Notes under the pieces: model-generated
What the model saw: the letters and a program-made list of their open reading frames with translations, nothing else
Told to the model about the DNA's origin: nothing
Database searches by the model: none
NCBI GenBank assembly: GCA_016789305.1
Contig: JAEURJ010000025.1
Location: forward strand, 62,001 to 126,000
Direction: 5' to 3'
Source: Anaerolineales bacterium
GTDB lineage: Bacteria; Chloroflexota; Anaerolineae; Anaerolineales; Villigracilaceae
Length of the DNA stretch: 64,000 bases
Part shown: positions 47,437-55,583 of the stretch, one piece after another
Layout: every line of letters starts with the position of its first letter
Position numbering within the stretch: the first letter of the stretch is position 1
Made by a program: the position numbers and the translations under genes

Positions 47437-48648
47437 ATGGGAGAAGAAACGATCACAGATGCCATCCGTAACATCGTCGATGATGGCAAACTTGCCGGCG
47501 CAGTGACACTGGTTTGGCAGGATGGCAAGATAATACAAAGTGCGCAGGTGGGCTGGAGGGATGTCGAAGCAAAACTGCCAATGGAGAGGAATACCTTGTT
47601 TCGCATCGCCTCCATGACAAAGCCGATCACATCCACAGCGGCGTTGATGCTGTTGGATGAAGGGCGCTTTGCGTTGAACGATCCGATCACGCGCTGGGCG
47701 CCGGAGTTTTCGCAGATGCGTGTCCTGCGTTCCACCTCGGGGACGCTGGATCAGACCGATCCGGCGGAGCGACTCATCACCTTTGAAGATTTACTGACTC
47801 ACCGCTCGGGCCTGACGTATGGAGACTGGCATTCCGGCCCCATCGCAGCGGCGCATAAAGAGGCTTTGGGCGGCGGCATCGACAGTGAAGTGCCCCCGGA
47901 TGAGTGGATCGCCAGACTCGCCGCCCTGCCGTTGATCGATCAACCGGGAGCGGGATTTCATTATGGTCACTCCACCGATCTCCTCGGCTTGCTGATCGCG
48001 CGCATGGAAGATGCGCCGCTGGGTGATGTGCTCAAACGGCGCATCTTCGACCCGCTTGGAATGAAGGATACCGGCTTTACGGTTCCGCTTGAGAAGCAAG
48101 GGCGGCGGGCAGCGGCCTACGGGTTTGACGATGCCGGTCGACTCTGCAAGCGGCTCACAGGTCCGGGTGATTCGTTCCTGTCAGAACGGTCCGAAGGGAT
48201 GACGTATGTCTCCGGCGGGCAGGGACTTTGGTCAACCGCGGATGATTATCTTACGTTCGCGCAGATGTTCGTACATGCAGGCACTGTGAATGGTGTGCGC
48301 TTGTTAAAACCTGAAACTTTCAAACGTATGGTGACCAACTGCCTGAGCGGGGACCAACTGGTAAAGGCCCGGTCGATGCTCAACGCGGGTCATGGATTCG
48401 GATTGGGGGTCGCCGTGGTACTTGATCCCCTGCAAGCGGGGCCGCAACCTTGCGGCGGTGGGATGGGTGCGGTCGGCTGGCCCGGCGCGTTCGGAGGCTG
48501 GTGGCGTGCCGACCCGGGCAGCAACTCTGTGTTGATCTTCCTGACTCACAATATGTTGGAGTTGGAGCAGATCTTCGATGGCATTGGTCTTGGTGCATTT
48601 GATGCAATGGCGCAGTTCCAGGCGCAAGCTATGACGTTGCTGCGATAA
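47437..48648 (+). CDS. Beta-lactamase-family serine hydrolase
   Basis: The 403-residue protein has the class C beta-lactamase/esterase fold. It shows the nucleophile motif SMTKPI (SxxK), a second motif at YGHSTDLLG (in place of YxN) and a C-terminal GGWW segment in the place of KTG. No signal peptide is present, so it is probably cytoplasmic. Members include EstB-type esterases, D-aminopeptidases and related enzymes rather than true beta-lactamases. AGGAAG precedes the ATG. The substrate is unknown. Confidence 0.85.
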   Translation: MGEETITDAIRNIVDDGKLAGAVTLVWQDGKIIQSAQVGWRDVEAKLPMERNTLFRIASMTKPITSTAALMLLDEGRFALNDPITRWAPEFSQMRVLRSTSGTLDQTDPAERLITFEDLLTHRSGLTYGDWHSGPIAAAHKEALGGGIDSEVPPDEWIARLAALPLIDQPGAGFHYGHSTDLLGLLIARMEDAPLGDVLKRRIFDPLGMKDTGFTVPLEKQGRRAAAYGFDDAGRLCKRLTGPGDSFLSERSEGMTYVSGGQGLWSTADDYLTFAQMFVHAGTVNGVRLLKPETFKRMVTNCLSGDQLVKARSMLNAGHGFGLGVAVVLDPLQAGPQPCGGGMGAVGWPGAFGGWWRADPGSNSVLIFLTHNMLELEQIFDGIGLGAFDAMAQFQAQAMTLLR

Positions 48649-48776
48649 AACAAGGTTCTATCCAATATAGCCTCAGTTCCCGGCGATGTCCAAAGTTAAG
48701 GTTGTGTTTATGGAAATAGCCGCAGGCTGGGCGGCACACGACTGTAGAATGAATGTGATCGATAGGGAATCCCTGC

Positions 48777-49490
48777 ATGGACGATAATCTCACTTATGTG
48801 CTGATCCATAGCCCGCTCGTCGGCCCGCAAACCTGGCAGTTGATCCATGATGAGATGGAGATGCGCGGCATCGAATCAGTGGTGCCGGTGCTTTCTGATC
48901 GCGCGGATTCCACTTTCCCTTATTGGCAGCAGCATGCCGAGTCGCTGGTGAAAAGCCTTGATGGAATTCCACAAGATCAGAGTCTGGTATTGGTGGCGCA
49001 TAGCGGAGCAGGGCCGCTGCTTCCCGTCATTCGTCAATCGATGGCGCATTCCGTTGCGGCGTATGTGTTTGTTGATGCGGGAATCCCCCGCAATGGCGCG
49101 AGTCGAATCGATTTAATGAGGATGGAAGACCCCGAATGGGCCGAACAATTTCATCAAACGCTTCTGCGGGGTGAACGATTCCCGAATTGGAATGATGATG
49201 ATCTGAGGGAGGTTATCCCAAACGATGCAGTTCGACGAAAGATGATCGCAGAGATCAAGCCTCGTGCGCTCGGATTTTTTACGGAGCACCTTCCCGTTTG
49301 TGCGGATTGGCCCGACGCGCCCTGTGCATACATCAAGTTCAGTGCATCCTACGATTGGGATTTCCAACAGGCAAAACAGGCTGGCTGGGCGGTGCATGAA
49401 ATGGATGCAGGACATTTTCATATGCTGGTCGACCCGCCGGCTGTGACAGATGTGATCCTCAAGGCTGTACAAGACAGGAGAACAACATGA
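48777..49490 (+). CDS. Alpha/beta-hydrolase
   Basis: The 237-residue protein begins YVLIHSPLVGPQTW and has the nucleophile elbow VAHSGAGPLLP, with Ser in HSGAG. The predicted His is in DAGHFHMLVDP near the end. This is a compact alpha/beta-hydrolase of the methylesterase-like type. No signal peptide is present. The next gene overlaps its stop by four bases, so they are co-translated. The substrate cannot be inferred. Confidence 0.8.
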   Translation: MDDNLTYVLIHSPLVGPQTWQLIHDEMEMRGIESVVPVLSDRADSTFPYWQQHAESLVKSLDGIPQDQSLVLVAHSGAGPLLPVIRQSMAHSVAAYVFVDAGIPRNGASRIDLMRMEDPEWAEQFHQTLLRGERFPNWNDDDLREVIPNDAVRRKMIAEIKPRALGFFTEHLPVCADWPDAPCAYIKFSASYDWDFQQAKQAGWAVHEMDAGHFHMLVDPPAVTDVILKAVQDRRTT

Positions 49491-49885
49491 ATCTGGGTGC
49501 GACTTTGTATGTGAAGAACAGCGTTGAAGCGGTGGAATTCTATATGAAAGCCTTTGGAATGACCCTGGGCTACCATGCGAAAAACGAGGACGGTTCATTC
49601 CTTCACGCGGAACTGCTCAAGGATGGGGACTCGATCTTTGCTGTGAGTGAAAACAGCGAGGAGGAGATCGTTCAATCAATGCTGGCGTCGCAGCGGCCTA
49701 CGATGAGTTATGGGATCAATCTCGATAACGACGAGGAACTCGATCATGCATACAAAACCCTCGCTGAGGGCGGACATGTTTTGCGCGAGCTGGGTTCGCT
49801 TCCGTGGAGCCCGCGTTCGGCCGATCTTGTGGATCGGTATGGGGTTTGTTGGTATCTGTATGTTTCACAACACCGGCCGGATTGA
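49487..49885 (+). CDS. VOC (PhnB-like) protein
   Basis: The 132-residue protein has the PhnB/glyoxalase-like pattern: LYVKNSVEAVEFYMKAFGM, FLHAELLKDGDSIFAVSEN, and a terminal WSPRSADLVDRYGVCWYLYV. The last segment is typical of the family. It would bind a metal or small ligand as a dimer. The start overlaps the alpha/beta-hydrolase stop (ATGA), so the two genes are linked. The function is unknown. Confidence 0.82.
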   Translation: MNLGATLYVKNSVEAVEFYMKAFGMTLGYHAKNEDGSFLHAELLKDGDSIFAVSENSEEEIVQSMLASQRPTMSYGINLDNDEELDHAYKTLAEGGHVLRELGSLPWSPRSADLVDRYGVCWYLYVSQHRPD

Positions 49886-49987
49886 CCGGCCCTTGTCACT
49901 CATACCGTTGTGTCGGCCTGTGGAGCCGGCGCAGGGGATCATGACCCGGATGGATGACTTAACCCAAATGCAGGAGTCCTTATTGTT

Positions 49988-51160
49988 ATGGAAATAGATC
50001 AGACCCGAACAAACCAATCTTCAAGAAGGAATTTAATGGAAGTGGCGGCCCTGTTTCTCAAACTGGGTGTGACTGCCTTTGGCGGGCCTGCCGCTCATAT
50101 TGCGATGATGCACGATGAAACGGTAAAAAGGCGCAAGTGGATTAGCGAGCAGGAGTTTCTTGATTTGGTCGGGGCCACAAATCTAATACCGGGGCCGAAT
50201 TCCACGGAAATGGCAATTCACCTGGGGTATCTCCGCGCGGGGTGGCCGGGTTTGATCATCGGCGGCCTTTGTTTTATTTTGCCCGCCATGTTGATCGTGA
50301 TGGTTCTGGCATGGACATATGTGCAGGTGGGGGCCACCCCGCAGGCCGAGTGGCTTATGTACGGCGTGAAGCCGGTTGTGATCGCAGTGATCGCCCAGGC
50401 GCTTTGGAACCTGGGGCAAAAGGCCGTCAAGGGTCCTCTGCTTGCCATGGTTGGAGGGAGTGTTCTTGCCTTGTATTTTGCCGGGGTCAACGAGATATTG
50501 CTGCTGTTTGCGGGTGGGTTGGTGGTCATGATGGCTAAAAACGCCAAAACCCTGAAACCGAATTCACTGGGCGCCCTCTTCCTATCGCCGTGGCCTGAAT
50601 GGAAGCTGGCTGTTTCCGCGATGTTGCTCTCAACGACTTTCAGCCTGCCGCTCCTGTTTCTCACCTTTCTGAAGATCGGCGCGGTGCTGTATGGCAGTGG
50701 ATATGTCCTGCTTGCTTTTCTGCGCGCGGACTTTGTCGTCCGTTTGGGGTGGCTCACGGACAGACAATTGATCGACGCAATCGCCATTGGGCAGGTGACC
50801 CCCGGCCCGGTCTTTACCACCGCCACTTTTATCGGCTTCCTTCTTGGCGGTGTATCGGGGGCGCTGGTGGCAACACTTGGCATTTTTCTCCCCTCCTTTT
50901 TTTTCGTGGCCATTTCGAACCCCATCATCCCCCGACTGCGCAGCTCGCCATGGGCGGGCGGACTGCTGGATGGTGTAAACGTCGCATCGCTTGGATTAAT
51001 GGCGGCGGTCACATGGCAGCTGGGCAGGTCTTCACTGATCGACATCCTGACCGTTTTCATCGCACTCGCCTCGCTGGCCCTGTTGATGCGCTTCAAGGTC
51101 AACTCGACCTGGCTGATCCTCGGCGGCGGCATCATCGGATGGGCCGCTGCGGTTTTATAA
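49988..51160 (+). CDS. chrA: Chromate transporter-family (ChrA) protein
   Basis: The 390-residue protein carries two homologous halves, as in bidomain ChrA. The first half has FLKLGVTAFGGPAAHIAMM, GATNLIPGPNSTEMAIHLGY and RAGWPGLIIGG. The second repeats FLKIGAVLYGSGYVLLAFL and AIAIGQVTPGPVFTTATFIG. These are the CHR motifs with the conserved PGP. Members export chromate or related anions with sulfate-like specificity. The call to chromate is by family only; no regulator or other resistance gene is adjacent. Confidence 0.9.
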   Translation: MEIDQTRTNQSSRRNLMEVAALFLKLGVTAFGGPAAHIAMMHDETVKRRKWISEQEFLDLVGATNLIPGPNSTEMAIHLGYLRAGWPGLIIGGLCFILPAMLIVMVLAWTYVQVGATPQAEWLMYGVKPVVIAVIAQALWNLGQKAVKGPLLAMVGGSVLALYFAGVNEILLLFAGGLVVMMAKNAKTLKPNSLGALFLSPWPEWKLAVSAMLLSTTFSLPLLFLTFLKIGAVLYGSGYVLLAFLRADFVVRLGWLTDRQLIDAIAIGQVTPGPVFTTATFIGFLLGGVSGALVATLGIFLPSFFFVAISNPIIPRLRSSPWAGGLLDGVNVASLGLMAAVTWQLGRSSLIDILTVFIALASLALLMRFKVNSTWLILGGGIIGWAAAVL

Positions 51161-51248
51161 TGGAAGACGTGCAAGGATTGGAATATGGATAAAGCAGATG
51201 GGCGCTTAAACGCCCTGACAACGAACTGTCAGGAAATGGGTGATTGCG

Positions 51249-51692
51249 ATGCGTAAAACAGAAAAGAACGTTCGATATAGCTGGCACTTGTTACTCATCG
51301 TTGCAGCGTTCCTTTTCCTGTACGGGATTGCCGTGTACGATTACATCATGACAGTCAGACACGATGCGGGGTATTTCAAGTACCTTGATTACGATCAGGC
51401 TGTGATCGATTATTTTACGAATTACCCCTTGATGCTGCTTGTACTTTGGACCGTCAATGTCTTCGGCGGCATCGTGACATTGGCCTTGATGTTGCTGGGA
51501 AGCGAAATTGCATTTTATTTTTCAGCGGTAACGTTTGCCTCCATGGCCCTGCTGGATCTCTTCACGTTTGGCTTTCGCGACCGTTGGAATGTCATCGGGG
51601 CGAGGGCATCCGCCGTGGACCTGCTCATGCTGGCCCTGACGCTGGGCCTTTGTGTGTACAATTATTTTCTGTTCAAAAGATCGCAGGGATAA
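51249..51692 (+). CDS. Four-span membrane protein of unknown function
   Basis: The ATG at 51249 gives 147 residues; an in-frame GTG at 51240 is an alternative. There are about four hydrophobic segments, starting LLLIVAAFLFLYGIAVYDYIM, with an acidic/aromatic loop (YFKYLDYDQAVIDYF) after the first. It is encoded downstream of chrA on the same strand, 88 bases away. No family is recognised. Confidence 0.55.
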   Translation: MRKTEKNVRYSWHLLLIVAAFLFLYGIAVYDYIMTVRHDAGYFKYLDYDQAVIDYFTNYPLMLLVLWTVNVFGGIVTLALMLLGSEIAFYFSAVTFASMALLDLFTFGFRDRWNVIGARASAVDLLMLALTLGLCVYNYFLFKRSQG

Positions 51693-51809
51693 AAGCTCTG
51701 ATGCGGTAAAATGGGCGAAGGAAGATGTACGAGGTTTGGGATATGGATAAATTAAAAAGCAATAGGGCGAGATTTCTATAAATTGCACTTATCAAAACGA
51801 GGAGGTGTT

Positions 51810-52619
51810 ATGAATTGGATTACCTTTATTAAAGATAACTCACTGAGACTTTTAAAAATACTTACTATCACAGTATTTCTAGTTACGACCTTAACTTTAT
51901 CTGGTTATTCCAAAAAATACGTGAATTTGCAAATTCCATTAATTTTAACATCAACCTCTTTTGCAACGTCAACATCTACTGCGAAACCTACATCTACTAT
52001 CACATCTGCGCCTACTGCAACACCTGCATCTACCACAACACTTGCATCTACCACAACACCTACATCTATTCCAGCATCACTCGATAACTCATCGCGAAAT
52101 TTCGATGCAAATAATTGGGGAGATGCGGCAACATGGTTTACTGGAATAATCACATTGGGGTTATTTATTATAGGTTTCTGTCAAATTCGCAATGAACGGT
52201 TGTTAAGAGAATTGCAGTTCAAACGTGAACAAGCACAAAAAATATCAGCTTGGATTGTAAAAGAAGATGTGGGCAAATTGTTTATAGCTATATCTAATCA
52301 GTCACATCAGCCCGTTTATCAAATGGTGGTTACTGTAGCCGCTATAGGGGATAGGGGAGGTCAACGTGGTCGGTCATCAAACCATGTTTGTATATCTGTT
52401 GCCCCTCCAGGACTAGGTTATGTTACTGCTGTAGCAGATTATCATGGCATGGGTAGAAAGCCTGGAGTTGAAATTGCTTTTATAGATTCGGCAAGTGTCA
52501 ATTGGGTTCGCCAAGCACACGGCGAACTAATCGAAATTAATATGTCTACGGCCGATTATTATCAACTGGATGTCCCAAGAAGCTGGGATCGTCTTGAAAC
52601 AGAAATGCCAGTTGAGTAA
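51810..52619 (+). CDS. AT-rich gene: membrane protein with Thr-rich linker
   Basis: The ATG at 51810, six bases after AGGAGG, gives 269 residues. There is a first hydrophobic segment (about 12-30), a long Thr/Ser/Ala/Pro linker encoded by short repeats (52000-52080), and a second membrane segment (about 117-135: WFTGIITLGLFIIGFCQI). A soluble C-terminal domain follows (QPVYQMVVTVAAIG...ETEMPVE). The composition is much richer in A/T than the neighbours. The next two small genes have the same layout and likely form an operon. The function is unknown. Confidence 0.65.
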   Translation: MNWITFIKDNSLRLLKILTITVFLVTTLTLSGYSKKYVNLQIPLILTSTSFATSTSTAKPTSTITSAPTATPASTTTLASTTTPTSIPASLDNSSRNFDANNWGDAATWFTGIITLGLFIIGFCQIRNERLLRELQFKREQAQKISAWIVKEDVGKLFIAISNQSHQPVYQMVVTVAAIGDRGGQRGRSSNHVCISVAPPGLGYVTAVADYHGMGRKPGVEIAFIDSASVNWVRQAHGELIEINMSTADYYQLDVPRSWDRLETEMPVE

Positions 52620-52630
52620 TTTAGAAAAAA

Positions 52631-52792
52631 ATGAAAGTTTTATTAGAAATTATATTAAACTGGTTGATTGCTTCGGCGGTTTATATCGCGGTAGGATTGT
52701 CTTTTTATTTATTGCCAACAAGAATTAATTATTATTCAACAGAAATAGCATTGAATAATATCCAGTGTCAATATCAAAGAGGGCTATTGTGA
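52631..52792 (+). CDS. Small membrane protein between two AT-rich genes
   Basis: A 53-residue frame starts at ATG 52631, 11 bases after the upstream stop. It stops at 52792, overlapping the GTG start of the next gene by four bases. One hydrophobic segment (about 8-28: ILNWLIASAVYIAVGLSFYLL) is followed by a polar tail. The exact overlap and the tight spacing support a real gene. The ribosome binding site is weak. The function is unknown. Confidence 0.55.
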   Translation: MKVLLEIILNWLIASAVYIAVGLSFYLLPTRINYYSTEIALNNIQCQYQRGLL

Positions 52793-53619
52793 ATATAAAT
52801 ATAGAAAATGTAACTTTTGATCAATGGATTTCAATAGTGACGCAAGTGGGGGCATGGGTTACTGTGATTCTGATACTCTATACTTTACTAGAGATGAAGA
52901 CGCAAAGGAAATTAGCACAGAAGGCCGAATTAATAGTTCCTAATGTGTCGATTTTAGGTTATTCGCGCGAGAATGGTGAAATATTTATAGCGACTTATTG
53001 GAAAAACAAAGAGGCAGAAAATAAAGATTTTGTAGTAGGAGAATTGCCAAAAGTTACTTTATATAACATAGGGGCAGGAGCGGCCAAAGGAATTACGGTC
53101 AGATGGAATTTTGAAATTGAAAAGGCAGTAAAAAGCATAAAAGACTATTGTGTTCAAAATTCGCTTCCTATTAATATAACTAGCGACGATGGATATTTAT
53201 TTGTGGGACTCAAAGAAAATATAACAGGTGTAGATATTCAAGCAGACTCAAACTTTGAATATCCCTACCTTCTTCCAGCTTCGGTAACGGCTAACGGACT
53301 CGAAGTCGATTTGCCCTCGACCATTCTAAATGTAATTTCAATTCTTTCTTTTTTGACTACATACCAGAGTAGCCCACCTGCTGATAGAGGCCCACTTCCT
53401 AGTACTCAAATTGATTTTGCAACACCTTACTTCTATCTTGAATTGCAGTATGAGGACATTGGTCGAAATAAATATAAAAAGAGATTTGATGTAACTGTCA
53501 GTGCTTTTTCCCCATACTTTGCTGATCGTCAATCGAGAACTTCCTACTATGACCCTATATTATATGGAAAGTTTGAATTCAAAGAAAGAAAATGGTTTAC
53601 GAACAAACGACTGTTTTAA
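52789..53619 (+). CDS. AT-rich gene: single-span membrane protein
   Basis: The GTG at 52789, overlapped by the preceding small gene and behind AGAGGG, gives 276 residues; a GTG at 52765 is an alternative. A membrane segment near the N-terminus (about 12-36: WISIVTQVGAWVTVILILYTLLE) is followed by a soluble, beta-rich domain (VPNVSILGYSREN...KVTLYNIGAGAAKGI). It resembles the C-terminal domain of the gene two positions upstream in arrangement. The composition is AT-rich. No family is recognised. Confidence 0.65.
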   Translation: MNINIENVTFDQWISIVTQVGAWVTVILILYTLLEMKTQRKLAQKAELIVPNVSILGYSRENGEIFIATYWKNKEAENKDFVVGELPKVTLYNIGAGAAKGITVRWNFEIEKAVKSIKDYCVQNSLPINITSDDGYLFVGLKENITGVDIQADSNFEYPYLLPASVTANGLEVDLPSTILNVISILSFLTTYQSSPPADRGPLPSTQIDFATPYFYLELQYEDIGRNKYKKRFDVTVSAFSPYFADRQSRTSYYDPILYGKFEFKERKWFTNKRLF

Positions 53620-53700
53620 GACTTAGTTAAGTTAAGGATTTCCTTTTAGACTAAGGCAAAATCATAGCCGAGCTGGAATAAAGCCTAAGATCACTTGGTC

Positions 53701-53724
53701 GCTGGTTCAAATCCAGTAGGGCAT
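53701..53724 (+). other. tRNA 3'-end-like sequence (possible remnant)
   Basis: GCTGG-TTCAAAT-CCAGT (53701-53717) is a well-formed T-arm with the conserved TTCAAAT loop, followed by an acceptor-like AGGGCAT. The bases upstream (from about 53666) can be folded only as degenerate D- and anticodon-like arms, and no matching 5' acceptor strand is found. It is not an intact tRNA, but may be a decayed gene or an attachment-site scar. Confidence 0.35.
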
Positions 53725-53821
53725 AGGATAAAACAGCTTTCCATATGTGCTCCATATCGAAAGCAAAGGATATTAGTCTCATTACCCCAAATATCGAACT
53801 GGATTAGCTAGAGAAAAAAAC

Positions 53822-54049
53822 ATGGACGAACTACTTGGTGGACTGGCTTTCGTGTTAATGCTTGTGGTTGCGGCAAGTATGGGCCTTGGAGTGAATTTGG
53901 AGAAGTGGTATGGATGGGCTCAGGTCTTATCAGGGTTCATCCTTGGTTTTTTGATGGGACAAAATCTTATTGAAAGAATTGTTACTGCAATTTTCTTTGG
54001 ATTAATGACTTTTTGGCTTGGACCAATGGTATGGAAACGTAAACACTAA
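53822..54049 (+). CDS. Small two- or three-span membrane protein
   Basis: The 75-residue protein has hydrophobic segments at about 7-25, 33-46 and 52-68, and ends in a basic tail (WKRKH). It follows a 200-base gap with the tRNA-like remnant and is closed by a strong terminator. Sequence composition is AT-rich, like the preceding genes. No family is recognised. The ribosome binding site is weak (GAGAAAAAAAC). Confidence 0.5.
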   Translation: MDELLGGLAFVLMLVVAASMGLGVNLEKWYGWAQVLSGFILGFLMGQNLIERIVTAIFFGLMTFWLGPMVWKRKH

Positions 54050-54063
54050 AATGTACGTCAATA

Positions 54064-54103
54064 GGAAATGAACCTAAAACCGCTAGATTCTAGGTTCATT
54101 TCC
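54064..54103 (+). terminator. Intrinsic terminator
   Basis: A perfect 13-bp stem (GGAAATGAACCTA / TAGGTTCATTTCC) with a 14-base loop lies 14 bases after the small membrane-protein stop. A TTGACA (54104-54109) immediately follows and may start a new transcript. Confidence 0.75.
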
Positions 54104-54301
54104 TTGACAAACCTTGCAAGATTCGGGTATTGATGGACAACAGGCCTCGTCGGTCGTCAGGAGGGTGGCTTATCAAGAACATCGAGTTCACTCAAAAAAT
54201 GTAACTTTTGTCATTGGTGCCCTGAAAAATTATAGGATATAAAGGGGTATATTCAGGCAGTTTGGGAATGGCTGCACATGCAAAGGAGCGAGGAGGTCCT
54301 C

Positions 54302-54532
54302 ATGACGGAAATATCAGAACCCGATGAATTATTTAATTTGAAAAAATGTAAGGCGGGGGAAAGTGCAAACGGTTTGGTTCAATGCCTTTCCGTGCAACAT
54401 GCTCGATGTTGTGGTTTTTCCCTGCCTTTCGGTTTGATCTTTTTTTGCAGTCATCATCGGCGGGAGGAAATTGTCAGAGACACCTCGAAAATCTCCACAG
54501 CGGTGGAGGATGACAGCCTTGCAAAATTTTGA
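54302..54532 (+). CDS. Small Cys-rich protein of unknown function
   Basis: The ATG at 54302, behind GAGGAGG, gives 76 residues; an in-frame ATG at 54278 is less likely. The protein has a Cys/His-containing middle (CLSVQHARCCGFSLPF, FFCSHHRREE) and a polar C-terminus. The excellent ribosome binding site supports translation. Four Cys and three His could bind metal, though no known zinc pattern fits. The region upstream has a possible promoter (TTGACA at 54104). Confidence 0.5.
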   Translation: MTEISEPDELFNLKKCKAGESANGLVQCLSVQHARCCGFSLPFGLIFFCSHHRREEIVRDTSKISTAVEDDSLAKF

Positions 54533-54592
54533 GATTTGTGTACAATAAGCCTTGTCAGCCGTCAGGATGCCCCCCTCATCCTGACGGCTGAC
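54519..54592 (+). ncRNA. Compact promoter-hairpin unit (terminator or very short RNA)
   Basis: TTGCAA (54519-54524), a 16-base spacer and TACAAT (54541-54546) form a promoter that overlaps the end of the preceding gene. Starting about eight bases later is a perfect 16-bp hairpin (54554-54569 with 54577-54592, loop of seven) followed by ATTTTAAT. It may simply terminate the upstream gene, or yield an RNA of about 40-45 bases. No gene follows within 380 bases. Confidence 0.4.
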
Positions 54593-54681
54593 ATTTTAAT
54601 GGGCCTGTAGGTGCGGGGTCCCCCCGCCCTGGGGTGGCTGGGGAGCTGGGGGAGACGTCCTACACGGCGGCGGGGGTGAGT

Positions 54682-54870
54682 TCCTCCCTTTCGTAGTTTG
54701 AATCCTCTGCTCCGTATTTTCGTTTCTCCATTCCGTAATTAAATTCCTCCGTTCCGTGGTTTTGTTCAGCCCTTCCGTAATTGAATTCCTCTACTCCATA
54801 GTTTCGTTCAGCCCATCCGTAGTTAAAGTTCTCCGCTCCGTATTGTTATTCCTCCATCGCGTTCCTTGAA
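54682..54870 (-). repeat. 21-bp degenerate tandem repeat keeping a heptapeptide frame
   Basis: Eight 21-bp units (54682-54849) and part of a ninth are aligned in register. On the minus strand, one frame reads heptads of the form YG-x-E-x-x-N (YGAENFN, YGWAERN, YGVEEFN, YGRAEQN, HGTEEFN, YGMEKRK, YGAEDSN) ending in a TAG at 54660. Codon differences between units include synonymous changes (TTC/TTT, AAC/AAT). The frame is closed upstream by a TAA (54846-54848) in the ninth unit, so it may be a decayed or non-coding remnant. The rest of the 54593-54977 gap shows no other gene. Confidence 0.7.
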
Positions 54871-54977
54871 AAAAGATTAGAGAATCCGCTCCCTGCTTGA
54901 CAATGGATTTATTTTTTTGTATTCTATTTTAAATTCTGGGGGGCGTTCCCCGGAAGGTAACCCAATGGAGGATGGAT

Positions 54978-55331
54978 ATGACCAACAAACTTTACCCAAC
55001 CGACCTGCACGATCAAGCGAACAGCCTGTTGACTGCCTGGAACCAGATCGACGGCACACAGGCCTTTGGCGACCTGACCCCGGCGGTGCTTTCGGCAGAG
55101 CTCACCGAGGCCGTTTCGATTAGATCGCAGATGGATGCCTTGGAGACGCAGATCACGAATCTGCGCAACCAATACCATTCGAAAAATCAATCGATCTGGG
55201 ATAAGGTCAAGCGGGTGCGCAGCAGCGTCAAAGGCATTTACGGCGATGACTCTTCGCAGTATGAAATGGTCGGCGGCACGCGCCTGAGCGAGAGAAAACC
55301 GCCGAAGCGCAAGGCAGGCCCGGCCGCGTAG
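54978..55331 (+). CDS. Small coiled-coil protein of unknown function
   Basis: The ATG at 54978, six bases after GGAGG, gives 117 residues. The centre is predicted coiled coil (EAVSIRSQMDALETQITNLR), followed by a basic, conserved-looking segment (IWDKVKRVRSSVKGIYGDD) and a Lys/Arg/Pro tail (SERKPPKRKAGPAA). The tail could bind nucleic acid or a partner. It is closed by a terminator. No family is recognised with certainty. Confidence 0.6.
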   Translation: MTNKLYPTDLHDQANSLLTAWNQIDGTQAFGDLTPAVLSAELTEAVSIRSQMDALETQITNLRNQYHSKNQSIWDKVKRVRSSVKGIYGDDSSQYEMVGGTRLSERKPPKRKAGPAA

Positions 55332-55354
55332 CGAAGCGCGATTTGGTTAATAAG

Positions 55355-55380
55355 AAAGCTCACCCCGCCGGGTGAGCTTT
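55355..55380 (+). terminator. Intrinsic terminator
   Basis: An 11-bp stem (AAAGCTCACCC / GGGTGAGCTTT) with a four-base loop is followed by CATTTTTG, 24 bases after the coiled-coil gene stop. Confidence 0.88.
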
Positions 55381-55583
55381 CATTTTTGATATGAGGCCGC
55401 GTTTGGGAGGAATGTAACAGGCGGTGCCCGGATTTTGGTCTTTGGGAGGAGGGCATTAAGTCGTACAATAAAAAGTATGGACCCACCCTAAAAAGATATT
55501 TCTTTTTTTAATGGAAGTCCCGTGTGGGGGTCATCCCCTGGTTTTAGAGGTATCGAACAGCCGCAACATTTGTGGAGGTCGAT

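Noticed and set aside
47437..48648. Antibiotic resistance beta-lactamase
   Set aside because: SxxK is present, but there is no signal peptide and no typical YxN or KTG motif. It fits the esterase-like serine hydrolases better.
50218..51174. A 318-codon open frame antisense to chrA
   Set aside because: The protein on the plus strand carries duplicated chromate-transporter motifs. The antisense product has no recognisable motif and no ribosome binding site.
52000..52080. Stand-alone minisatellite
   Set aside because: The short repeats encode a Thr/Ala/Pro linker in frame within a protein.
51810..53619. Toxin-antitoxin or defence system in the AT-rich patch
   Set aside because: No nuclease, kinase, ATPase or DNA-binding motif could be seen. 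Only membrane spans and unknown soluble domains are present.
53641..53730. Intact tRNA gene
   Set aside because: Only the T-arm folds well. The acceptor stem has no 5' partner, and the D- and anticodon arms are mismatched.
54682..54870. CRISPR array
   Set aside because: The 21-bp units are contiguous without spacers and keep a reading frame. No cas genes are near.
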